DNA from: Porphyra umbilicalis
Taxonomy: Eukaryota; Rhodophyta; Bangiophyceae; Bangiales; Bangiaceae
Assembly (NCBI GenBank): GCA_002049455.2
Contig: KV918763.1
Location: 558,001 to 622,000, forward strand
DNA: 64,000 bases
Direction: 5' to 3'
Shown: positions 44,583 to 53,800 of the stretch, in pieces
Layout of the letters: the number at the start of each line of letters is the position of its first letter
Numbering within the stretch: the stretch's first letter is position 1
The notes under the pieces: model-generated
The model's input: only the letters and a program-made list of their open reading frames with translations
The model's database searches: none
What the model was told of the DNA's origin: nothing
Made by a program: the position numbers and the translations under genes

Positions 44583-45717
44583 TAGGGTTGCCCAACTGGT
44601 TTATCGTAATTGGTTAAAACTGGTTTACATTGGGTAAAAATCGGACATCGCTTGCAAACTAGTTTCGGATGCAAAATATTGGTTAAACTGGTTATTTTTA
44701 AATACGGAACAGTTGCGGTCACGTGACCGGAATTGTCCCAGTTCTTGGGCGTTAAGTGCGTGACGAGTCCCAACTTGATGACGCGTGCACGACCAGATCG
44801 GACGACTCGTGTCTTCGTCTCTCACACCGGCCCCGTCGCCGGCGCTTCCCGTGCTGCGAGCCCACCATGGCTCCCGCACACAAGTCGGGCAACCACACCC
44901 CACACGCCCGCACAGGAAAAGGACCGCCACGCACGCATCACGCCGCCGTGCGGGAAGAGTGAAGGTGCATGTACCTAGCAGCCTCGCGTAGATCTGGGAA
45001 AGAAAAGAAACAAGGAGGACCAATGCGCATGCCAAGAACACACCATGCACACAGAAGCAAAAGAGAAGGGAACGCCGCGCAGAGGAGACAGATGCTCGTG
45101 TCAGACGCGCTGCACACAGACAGCATCACATGTACTGGCAGCTCGAGCGACGTCCACATATCACCTACAAACGTTTCACCCACAAACACACACGAGCACA
45201 ATTCCATGTATCATACCATGCGGCTGGACGTGATGATGAGGGATGATGCCACAACCCTATGCGGTGCAGTAGACGGATGCCTACAACAAGTCAAAGACCA
45301 GCGTGGGTACAGCACATGGCACCAATGACCAACCGACGACAGAGCGTTGGGCGGGGGCGCGAGGAGGGAGGTAGACTTGCAACGGGCTCGTTAGGCGTGG
45401 CACCGAGAGCAACAGAGACAACGGAACAGGATAGGGTGGGGGGGGGGACGAGTGTGGCGCTTGGGTCGGCGTGGCCTGGGAGAGTGGATTGCCCATGCCT
45501 GGGATGGGCCAACACGGCTGAAATTGCCGTGCGGGCTGTCCGTGCACCTGTCACCTCTTGGGTGGCTGCGACCCACTCGCTGCGGAGCCACAGACACCCA
45601 GTCTCATTTGTGGCTGGCGCTCGCCCTTGTCCAACTAACTAGTTTAAAAACTGGTTATTGGCTACCGAACACATCGGATGAACTGGTTCGGCCGCGCGAA
45701 CCAATTGGGCAACCCTA
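44583..45717. mobile_element. 1135-bp non-autonomous hAT element
   Basis: The ends are inverted copies starting TAGGGTTGCCCAAYTGGTT, with further ACTGGTT/AACTAGTT subterminal repeats. A perfect 8-bp target duplication, CTCGCCGC, flanks it (44575-44582 and 45718-45725). TAGGGTTGCC-type ends with 8-bp duplications are typical of hAT transposons. The interior has short ORFs but no transposase, so it would depend on an autonomous partner. The intact duplication implies a fairly recent insertion. Confidence 0.92.
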
Positions 45718-45725
45718 CTCGCCGC

Positions 45726-46630
45726 GCCGCGGGGACCACGGGGTCGGCGCCGCCAGGTGACGCTGGTCTAGGTCCTGGTGCTCCAAGCGCCAGCTGACGG
45801 CCGGCGACACGGCACCTGCCCCGCGCGAGCCCCTGCCCCCGCACTTTACGTCGTCCGTCAAGCGCGCAGAGGCGCCTCTGACACCGGCGGCACCGCCTCT
45901 GGCACAGACAAAAAGGTAGGGGGCCACCTACGGCCACGGGCGGGCGCGCACGGGGACAACCGCCACGAACCCTGGCTTGCCGACAGCGGCGGCTTGTTTG
46001 GGTGTGAAACCCTGCCCCTGGCCGTGCCAACAACAGGTGCGGTCCCGCCTGCACAGGCGAGGCGGGGCCCTCGGCGGGCCCGAGAGAGGAGCGGCCCCCG
46101 CGGGGGGCGCGACGTGATCGTGCGTGCGCCAGCAACGGAATACGCGTCGCGGAGCGGCGCGAATCGCGTCACCCGCAGGTCGTCCCCAGATGCCCCAGGC
46201 GGGCGGCGTGCCCCCGTGGCCACGCGGTGCGCCCAGTGTATATCTCGCAGGGGGTGGGGGGAACGGGTCCCCGCACGCACCTGGAAGGGCCCCCACGCCA
46301 GAGCAGACGCACCCCCCCGCCCCCCAGAGTAGCGCCATTCAATGAGCGGGAACCAGCAGCGGGGCTGCCCGCTCCCGCCGCCGCCAGGGGAGCGCGCGCA
46401 AGCCCAAAAGTGGGTGCCGGCACGGCGTCCGTGGCACCGTCGTACCCGCCGTTAGGCGCAGCCACGGGGACTGGCAGCGCGGCACGGGCGCGTTGCGGGC
46501 GACGGGCGAGAACCCGCGGCGGTCGGCGCTGCGGCCGCACGAGTGCGGCGGCCGGCTCCCCCCCCCTACGCGCGGCGGCGGCGGCCGCGGGGGCGGCGGC
46601 GGCGGCGGCGGGTACGCCCCCGGGCAACGG
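45726..46630. other. Upstream region of the homeodomain-like gene
   Basis: GC-rich sequence between the hAT element and the homeodomain-like gene. The frame of that gene stays open upstream to about 46.2 kb without an ATG, so this is treated as 5' leader and promoter. No separate gene is seen. Confidence 0.45.
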
Positions 46631-46634
46631 CGGC

Positions 46635-47898
46635 ATGGCGGTCGACATCCCGTGCGCCGCAGCCAGCAACGGCGCCATGCTCGTCTGGGGCATACTGACC
46701 AACCCCGGCCTTTTCGCGGAGGCGCCTGACTCGCCCGCTCCTGGGGTCCCCCTCGACGGGGTGTGCGATGCCCCCGCGTCGTCGATGCGCTGTCCGCCGC
46801 CCGCGGGCGCGCCGGCCATGGACAGCTGGGGCCTCGTCGACGACGCTGCAGAGCTGCCCCTCGACTTCGTCCAAGACCTGTGTCCGCTCTCGCCGGGCGG
46901 CGTCGAGGCGGCGGCCGGCGACGTGTACCGCGGCGGCGGCGGCGACGGCGGCGACGGCGGCGACGGCGGCGACGGCGGCGACGGCGGCGGCGGCGGCCAT
47001 GACAAGAACGACGGCTGGGCAGACGCGACGCGCGGCGGCAGCGAGTGGTCCGCCCCGACGGTGGTCCATGACGGGGCCGCGTGGGCACTGGCCCCGCCCA
47101 CGCTGGCCCCCACCGCACCCGACCATGACGACCTCGAGGGCGACCCCGCCGCGTTGCTCGACAGCGCCGAGGCCGCCGCCAAGGCGTGCCTCGCCGGCAA
47201 AGCGCCCGACGGGCAGCCCCCGCCGCCCGGCGGCCGCCCCCACGACGGCCACTCGGCCGTCACGTCGCCCGCGGTCAGCGACGGCGGCGGCCCGACCGAC
47301 GGCGCCCGCGGCGGGTGCGTCGACCTCCCCGCGTGGCCGACGTGGCTGCCGTCATCGCTCCTGCCCGACGAGCTGCCGACGGCGCCGGCGCCACCTGCCG
47401 CGTCGCCGGCGGCCGCGCCGCGGGGAGGCACCCCCCCCCCCCCCCCCAGCCCCCCCCGCCGCTTGCCGCGTCACCGGCAGCCGCGCCGCAGGGAGGCACC
47501 CCCCCCCTCCCGCCGACCTCACCGGCACCCAAACGAGCCGCCTCCTCATGGCCTACCTCCGCTTTGCACGCGCCGGCGGGCGCGCGCGGCGCCTGTGCCC
47601 CGGCCCCGCAGACGTGGCGCTCCTCGGCGCGCGCGTCATGCCGTCCGACCCCAACACGGGGAAGGCCAAGGTCGCCCGGTGGTTTGCCAACCGCCGCAAA
47701 AAGGGGCGCTTTGACGCGCTCGTCGCGGCGCTGCCGCCGGGCGTCACCCTCTGCCGTGTGCCGCGGCCAAAGGGGCGCCCGCGCAAGGCGTCGCCGACCA
47801 AGCGGCGGCGGACGGCGGCGGGCGTGGCGGCGCCGCTGTGTGTGACCGACACGGCGGCGCCGGCGCCGGCGCCGGCGCCGGCGCCGGCGGCGCCGTGA
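46635..47898 (+). CDS. Homeodomain-like transcription factor with AT-hook-like motif
   Basis: The ATG at 46635 is the first in the open frame (MAVDIPCAAASNGAM). The N-terminal half is acidic and Gly/Asp-rich (VDDAAELPLDFVQD, a GGDGGD repeat at 46929-46991), like an activation region. A Pro/Ala linker with a duplicated AASPAAAPxGGTPP unit follows. Near the C-terminus is a homeodomain-like fold whose recognition helix reads KVARWFANRRKKGRF, with the WFxNRR signature. The segment between helices 1 and 3 is longer than in standard 60-residue homeodomains. Next is a basic tail with KGRPRK, an AT-hook-like minor-groove motif, and an Ala-Pro run. The frame changes at two C runs (near 47431-47446 and 47500-47507) while the repeat unit and homeodomain remain intact. 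The predicted role is nuclear DNA binding; targets are unknown. Confidence 0.75.
46929..46991 (+). repeat. Short tandem repeat encoding Gly-Gly-Asp
   Basis: GGCGGCGAC units repeat about five to six times in frame within the homeodomain-like gene, giving a flexible acidic tract. Confidence 0.8.
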
Positions 47899-48666
47899 CG
47901 GCCGCGCGGCCGGCATGGGGGGGGCGGACGGGGGTGGGAGGCGCCCGTGCGGGCGGCGGGGGGGGGGGGGGGAGGGGTGGGGGGTGCCCCCGCCCCGTGG
48001 CACGAGCGCACGGCGCGACGCGGGTGACGGCCCGGCGGCGGGCCGCCCGGGCGGTGGAGGGTGGACGAGGCGTCCAGCGCGGGGGCCCGACGCGGCCGGG
48101 GGCGCGACCGAGGCGGCTGCCGCAACAGCCACCAAAAACACAGAGGGAAAACAAATGGGGGTTCCCGCCCCGTCCCCCACCGCGCACGCGCGGCGGCGCA
48201 ACGGCCACTGGCGCCGCGGGACGGCGCTCCGCCGCCCACGGGCAAGCGCACACGTCTGCGCGGGGGCGGCGGCGGCCGCGACCGCGTCCGCAGCGGCGCC
48301 ACGCCGCCGCCCCTGTCAGCCACCCGCCGCCGCACGCAGGCCGCCGCGGCAGCCGCCGCGGCGGCCACATGCGAGCGGCCGGCACCCCTGCCGCCGCGCC
48401 ACACGCCCCCGCAGCGGCGGCGGGGCCCGCCCCGCCCCCGCGTCGCCGCCACCCGCTCGCCCGCCCGCCCGCCCGCCCGCTTGCCCGCCCACCCCGCGCG
48501 TGCGCGCCCGACCGTCGTCGCGGCGCGCACGGACGGGCCGGCCGCCGCGGTTGGGCGCAGCGGGGGGACCCCCCGCCGGCCGCCGCGTCGACCGCCGCCG
48601 CCGCGTGGCAAGCGGGGGGTCCGCGTGCGCGCTCCGACCGCACCCGCGCGGCCGCCGGGCCGCGCG
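47899..48666. other. Convergent spacer between homeodomain gene and CPOX
   Basis: GC-rich, with a G-run at 47958-47971 and open frames on both strands with no motif. It should contain both 3' untranslated regions. Confidence 0.5.
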
Positions 48667-50156
48667 TTACGGGCCGCCGCCCGCCGCCGGCGCATCGGCG
48701 CCTTGCCCACCCCCCCCCACCTCCACCCATGACCGCGGCCGCAGCAGGACGTCGAGCAGCGCCGCCGCGCGCGCGTCGGGCGCCCCCTCCCCCTCCCCAT
48801 CCCACCGCACCGCCGGCGGCGCGGACACCATCAGCCGGCGGGTCGCCCCCCCCCGTCCGCCCCCGGCGCGGCGAGGCCGACCGCCACCCCGCGGTCGGCG
48901 AGGAGGTTAAACTCGACGTAGCGCCCGCGGCGGCGGAGCTGCCACCGCCGCGCCGCCGGCCCGTAGGGCGTCGCGCAGCGGGCAGCGACAATCGCCGCGT
49001 AGCGGCGGAGCGCCGACGCGAGGAGCTCGCCGAGGTAGGCCACGACCGGGTCGCCAGTGACGGCGGCGGCGTCGTCGGCGTCGTCGGCCGCCCCCCCCCC
49101 GCCCCGGGACAGGGACGCCACGACCGGCGGGGAGAGGGGTAGCCCCTCAAAAAAGAGGCCGCCGACCCCCCGGTGTTCCCGCCGCCACGGCAGGTAAAAG
49201 TAGGCGTCGGTCGCCGCCTTGGCGGCCGCGTAATCGACGACGCCCCCCGCGGCGGCGCCCGCCGCCAGCTCCGCGTGCCACCCGCCCACGTCCGCGTCGT
49301 AGAGGTAGGCGGGCGTCAAGTCGGCGCCGCCGCCGCCAATGCCAGCGGTGCCGACGCAAAAGACGCGCACGTCGGCGCGCAGCGTCGGCACGTGGGGGTG
49401 CGCGGGGTGCACGACGAGCGACAGGGCGGCGGCGGTGTAGGGGGTGGGCGCGGCGGCGGGGCCCGCCGCCGCCGCCGCCGCCGCCGCCGTCGCCGCCGTC
49501 GCCGCCGCGGCGCCGCCGTCGCCGGCGGCGGCGGCGGCCGCCCCCAGGTGCGCCGCGAGGGAGGGGTGGCGGGCGGCGAGCGCCGCGGCACGGGCGGGCG
49601 GCAACGCCGCGCCCGTCGTGACCGTCACGTTGACGGCCGCCTTTTCAAACACCCCCCGACTCGGGGGGGATTCGAGGACGCACGACACGCCGCTCGCCCA
49701 CACGTCGCGGACAAAGGTGGGGGCGGCGGCGGTGGCGGCGGCGGTCGCGCCCGTCGCGTCGTCGTCGGCGCCATCGTCGGCGGTGGGGGGGGGGAGGAAG
49801 GCGGATGGGAGGGTGTGGAGGGTGCCAAACGCGGCGACCAGCCGCGCCTGGGCGGTGAGGAGGGCGGCCGCAAAGGGGCCCCCGCCAAACGCGTCGGCGA
49901 CATCGGGTGGGAGTGGGGGGGGGTCTGCAAAGAGACTGGGACGGCCAGAGGGGGTGGGAGTGGGGGGGGGGGGGGGCGGGGCGGGCGGAGGGAGCGCGCC
50001 GTCGCCCGTGGCGGCGGCCGCCGAGACGGTGAGCCGCCGCCGGGCGTGGCCGCTGCGCTGGCGCCTCGTGCAGTACAAGGGGCAGCAGGGACAAGGGGAA
50101 ACAAAGGAGCGAGGTGTGGGGGTGAGCGTTGGGGTGTAGGCTAGCGGTGGCGCCAT
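48667..50156 (-). CDS. CPOX: Coproporphyrinogen III oxidase, plastid-type
   Basis: Oxygen-dependent coproporphyrinogen III oxidase (HemF family), which converts coproporphyrinogen III to protoporphyrinogen IX in haem and chlorophyll synthesis. Family motifs seen in order: RDVWASGVSCVLESP, FEKAAVNVTVT, LVVHPAHPHVPTLRADVRVF, GGGADLTPAYLYD, DAYFYLPWRREHRGVGGLFFEGLPL, the C-terminal RRRGRYVEFNLLADRG and, in another frame, RRLMVSAPPAVRW followed by LLDVLLRPRSWV. The last frame change is at a C9 run near 48846-48854; a stop at 48667-48669 then closes the gene. An Ala/Gly-rich insert separates the early motifs. The ATG at 50156 (MAPPLAYTPT) gives a Ser/Thr/Pro/Arg leader ending near VSAAAA, fitting a plastid transit peptide; in-frame ATGs further upstream are possible starts. 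Divergent from RPN11. Confidence 0.92.
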
Positions 50157-50600
50157 CGTCCGCATCATGGCAGTGCACGAGGGGAAGGTGCCGTCGGAGT
50201 CGATCATCGATGGCGACAAAGCCGCAAAGCTCGAGGAGCTCGCACAGTCAGTCAAGATCTGGATCCAGGGACACGTGGCGGGTTGGTGACAAACTCACAT
50301 AAATCCAGGTCTTGGTTGGGCTTGGGATTGTCACTTCCGAAGCGGTGACAGCACTCTCGCTGCCACTCCAGCTGCAGCGTGGTCTCTGTCGAGCACAGCC
50401 CTTTGCCTTGGTGACGCCGCCGATCCAGGAGCGCCCTTCTCCGTGACAGAGCTTCGATCTCTCCCCGCCTTCCACATCATCCCCGCTCTCTGAACCCGTG
50501 CTCATCCATTTTCTTCCGGCGGCACTCCTTCGTTCCCGTTTGGTAGTGGACATTCCGCGTCACCGACACCCCCGCCGCCGGAGCCCGTCAAACACCCGCG
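50157..50600. promoter_or_regulatory. Bidirectional promoter region, CPOX/RPN11
   Basis: About 440 bases separate the divergent start codons of CPOX and RPN11. No TATA-like element at an obvious distance was found. The sequence contains CACGTGG (a G-box core) near 50272-50278 and is C-rich just upstream of RPN11. Shared promoter use is inferred from spacing only. Confidence 0.5.
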
Positions 50601-51834
50601 ATGGAGCAGCTGCAGCACCTGCTCCATGGCCAGGGCGGCCCGCCCCCGGATACGACGGTGATGGACACTGCAGAGACCGTGTACATTTCTTCTCTGGCGC
50701 TGCTCAAGATGCTCAAGCACGGTACGTTTTTCGAGACGACTGGTGCATTCCCGTGCGGCCGCATCTGGCAATGGGGGTGGCGGCGCCATGCTGCCCCCTT
50801 CTTCTACGGTTTTTGTATCGATTACTCCCCTCGCTGGCATGGCACGCCGGTGGGCTCCGCTGGTGCTGTGCTTTCTTTGCGATGCTGACGTTTTCCGTTT
50901 CTATACATGCTCTTGTGTGCATTGTCGTCCCGTCGCATTTTCGGCTCACTGTCGTTGTCCATCATGTTTTTCCATTGACCTCACTGCCTCGACTGGCTTC
51001 TTCTAACTTCCGTGGCGCTCCTGTGCAGGCCGTGCCGGTGTGCCCATGGAGGTGATGGGCCTCATGCTCGGCGAGTTTGTGGACGACTACACCGTCAAGG
51101 TTGTTGACGTCTTCGCCATGCCCCAGAGCGGCACGGGCGTGTCGGTCGAGGCGGTGGACCCGGTCTTTCAGACCAAGATGCTCGACATGCTGCGGCAGAC
51201 GGGCCGCCCCGAGATGGTTGTCGGCTGGTACCACTCCCACCCCGGTTTTGGGTGCTGGCTGTCGGGCGTCGACGTCAACACGCAGCAGTCGTTTGAGGCG
51301 CTGAACAAGCGCGCCGTCTCCATCGTCGTCGACCCGATCCAGTCGGTCAAGGGCAAGGTCGTCATTGACGCCTTCCGCACCATTGACCCGCAGGCAATGG
51401 TGCTCGCGCAGGAGCCGCGGCAGACAACGTCCAACGTCGGCCACCTGCACAAGCCGTCCATCCAGGCGCTGATCCACGGTCTCAACCGCCACTACTACTC
51501 GATTGCGATTGCGTACCGCAAGAACGAGTTGGAGGAGCACATGCTGCTCAACTTGCACAAGAAGCGGTGGACCGACTCGCTCGGCGTGGACGACTATGTG
51601 GAGCACTCGGAGGCCAATGCCAAGACCGTCGCGTCGATGCTGCACCTCGCCAAGTCGTACCAAGCAGCGGTTGTGGAGGAGCAAAAGTTGTCACCAGAGG
51701 AGCTGGCCGTTGCGCGCGTCGGCAAGCTGGACGCAAAGAAGCATCTTGAGGCGGACGTGGCGGCGCTCATGGCGACCAACATCAACCAGTGCCTCGGCAC
51801 GATGCTGGACACTGTCGTGTTCCGGGCAGAATAA
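50601..51834 (+). CDS. RPN11: 26S proteasome lid deubiquitinase RPN11 (PSMD14)
   Basis: Two exons: 50601-50721 and 51029-51834; the splice joins LKHG to [10 protein letters not shown] as in other eukaryotes. The product is about 308 aa, the usual length. It is a JAMM/MPN+ metalloprotease that removes ubiquitin chains from substrates as they enter the 26S proteasome. The zinc site is complete: the Glu of MEVMG, then HSHP, and the later Ser and Asp ([16 protein letters not shown]). Conserved blocks include [72 protein letters not shown] and the C-terminal LDTVVF. Unlike its neighbours it has no homopolymer frame breaks and moderate GC. AATAAA overlaps the stop codon (GAATAAACC), a possible polyadenylation signal. 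Confidence 0.98.
50722..51028 (+). other. Intron of RPN11
   Basis: Begins GTACGT after CACG and ends TCCTGTGCAG, with pyrimidine-rich sequence upstream. Length 307 bases. It is the only intron in the window supported by both canonical splice sites and protein continuity, so splicing is used here although most genes appear intronless. Confidence 0.95.
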
Positions 51835-52372
51835 ACCTGTACATGTGCGTGGCGTGCGCTGACAAGCGCCTCACCTTCTGTCCCTTGTTTTTCTTCCCGT
51901 TATTGCGCGCCAACTCGCCAGCGCATGGTCGAGCGCACGATGCAAGCACTCCGCGCCCCTTCTGCACTCTCCGTATTCCCCTCGTGTCCACCCTGCCCCC
52001 ATTCCCTTCCTTCTCCAGCTCCACCAGCACCATCCATCCTCCCGCCCCGTCCCACGTGTGACATGAGACGGACGCGGTCACACCGCAGCGAGTCCACGCG
52101 CAGTCCCCGCCGCGCAGTGTCTGCCCCGCGCGTGACGGCGATACCAGTGACGCCACCGCGGCGACGAGGCGGCCGAGACAGCGGCCACAGAGATTCCCTG
52201 CCACTGACCAAGCCTGGTTGCACGGCCGCTGTGGTCCCCACAACCGCTGCTCGGCCCCCGCTCCTCCTCTTCCCCCACCCATGTATGTCCGCTCACGCCG
52301 CCAAGGGCCCAGCACCGCCCGCGGTGGACCCCCCTCGCAGCACGACCGTCCGCCGCCACCCCCCCTTCCCCG
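51835..52372. other. Convergent spacer RPN11/MOG1
   Basis: Pyrimidine-rich 3' flank of RPN11 running into the 3' flank of MOG1. No gene or repeat recognised. Confidence 0.5.
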
Positions 52373-53070
52373 TCAGTCGTCGCAGAACAGGGACCAGTCG
52401 TCCACCCGCAAGGTGCGGAGGGCAAGAGCAAACGCCCCGCCTGCCCCCCCCCCCACCCCCCCCGCGCGCCTGCCGCCGCTGACGACGAGCCCGGCGCAAT
52501 GACCAGCGGGTCATTGACAATGACCAGCAAGTCGGTCGTCACGTGCGGGAGGCGGAAGCACCCGACGCTCACTTCAACGAGGTTGGCATCCGACGCCGCC
52601 TCCCGAAACTTGGCCACGGTGTGGTGGCCAGTCGCCACGGACGCGTCGACGGCGGGCGGGACGCCGCCAAAGGGGCGGGCCCCGCCGCCGCCGCCGCCGC
52701 CGCCGCCGGCTGCTTGCGCGGCGGCCTTGGCCGCCGCCACAGACGCTAGCATGGCCGGCATGTCGCCTGGCGGTAGGGGCGCTTCCCGGCGCAGCGCCAC
52801 CGCGACTGCGTCCGCGTCCGCCGCCAGCTGCCGCCAGTGGAAGGCCGCCGGCGCGGCGGCGGCTGGGATAAGCGACGGGCTGTCGCTGTCGGCCGGCGTC
52901 GATAGGAGCTCGACAATGACGCACGCGTCGGTGGCCGCCGCGTCGGCGTACACCTCCTGGTGGTCGGGTACCTCCCGCAGCGCGCTAACGTCCACGTACG
53001 AGGCGGGCACGTCGACGTGGAGGGCGCCGCCGTAGAGGGCCACCGTCTGGGTGGCGGGGGGGGATGGCAT
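52373..53070 (-). CDS. MOG1: Ran-binding nuclear import factor MOG1/RANGRF
   Basis: A MOG1-fold protein of about 230 aa. MOG1 binds Ran, promotes nucleotide release and supports nuclear protein import. The ATG at 53070 (MPSPPATQTVALYGGAL) is followed by the family core: LYGGALHVDVPASYVDVSAL, REVPDHQEVYAD, CVIVELL, then FHWRQLAADADAV. After an Ala/Gly-rich insert come FREAASDANLVEVSVGCFRL and TDLLVIVNDPLVI. The expected C-terminal strand, ALRTLRVDDWSLFCDD and a stop, lies in another frame, reached across the C-run pair at 52444-52463. Motifs on both sides are intact, so the gene is likely functional with a homopolymer length error. No intron. Divergent from the UBZ4-like gene and convergent with RPN11. 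Confidence 0.87.
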
Positions 53071-53800
53071 TACGACGGGTTTTCGAGGGGGGGGGGGACA
53101 CCCCCACTCGGCTGCCAGCGCCGTCAACCACGGCGGCGGGGAAGAGCGCCGAGCGAGACAAGCGCCGAGCGAGACGAGCGCCAAGCGAGACGATTGCCGG
53201 ACGAGATGATTGCCGAGCGAGACGACGGCTGCTTGGCCTGCCCGTGACCGCTGGCCGCCAACACGGTGTGTATGCACCGGTGTAGTAGTGCTTGTCGTGG
53301 ACGCCACGACAACCAGTATTCAAATACACCTAATTGAATGCTGAACGGAACCCAGTTAACAAGGGGGGATCATCGCATCCCGACTTCTGGCGGGAGCCTG
53401 GCCGTTTCCACGCACGCCCTCGGTGCGTCGCTACGTGGAGGACCACGGAAGCGCCGCGCGGCCCGCGCACGGGCCCCCGCTCCGCCCGCCCAGCCGCCCA
53501 CACCCCCCCCGCCCGGTCGCCGCGTCGACGCCAGCCGGTCGCCGCGTCGGCGCCCGGCGGCCACGCGGCGGCCGACGCGGCGGCGCCCCTTGCCCCGTGC
53601 CACCCATCCCCGTCGCTGCGGGCCGGCCGCCCCGTCGCCACGCGCCGCCCCGTCCGCCCCGGCCCCCGCGGCGGCATGGCGCCCGGCGGCGCCGCGCGAC
53701 CACCCCCGCCCGCGGCAGCAGCGGCGGCGGCCGCCGCCGCCGCTCCCGCCCCCACCTCCACCCCCCCCGCCACCGCCGCCGCTCCATCACCGACGCGCTC
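53071..53800. other. Divergent spacer MOG1/UBZ4-like gene
   Basis: Holds the 16-bp tandem repeat at 53148-53228. Beyond about 53.39 kb it becomes GC-rich and open in several frames. It probably contains the promoters of both genes. Confidence 0.5.
53148..53228 (+). repeat. 16-bp tandem repeat
   Basis: Five consecutive units based on GCCGAGCGAGACRAGC, with variants GCCAAGCGAGACGATT and GCCGGACGAGATGATT. It sits between the divergent start codons of MOG1 and the UBZ4-like gene, about 80 bases upstream of MOG1, so it could carry regulatory sites. Confidence 0.85.

Noticed and set aside
46169-47431. 420-codon minus-strand ORF opposite the homeodomain-like gene
   Set aside because: Antisense shadow. 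The plus strand has the ATG context, acidic region and homeodomain.
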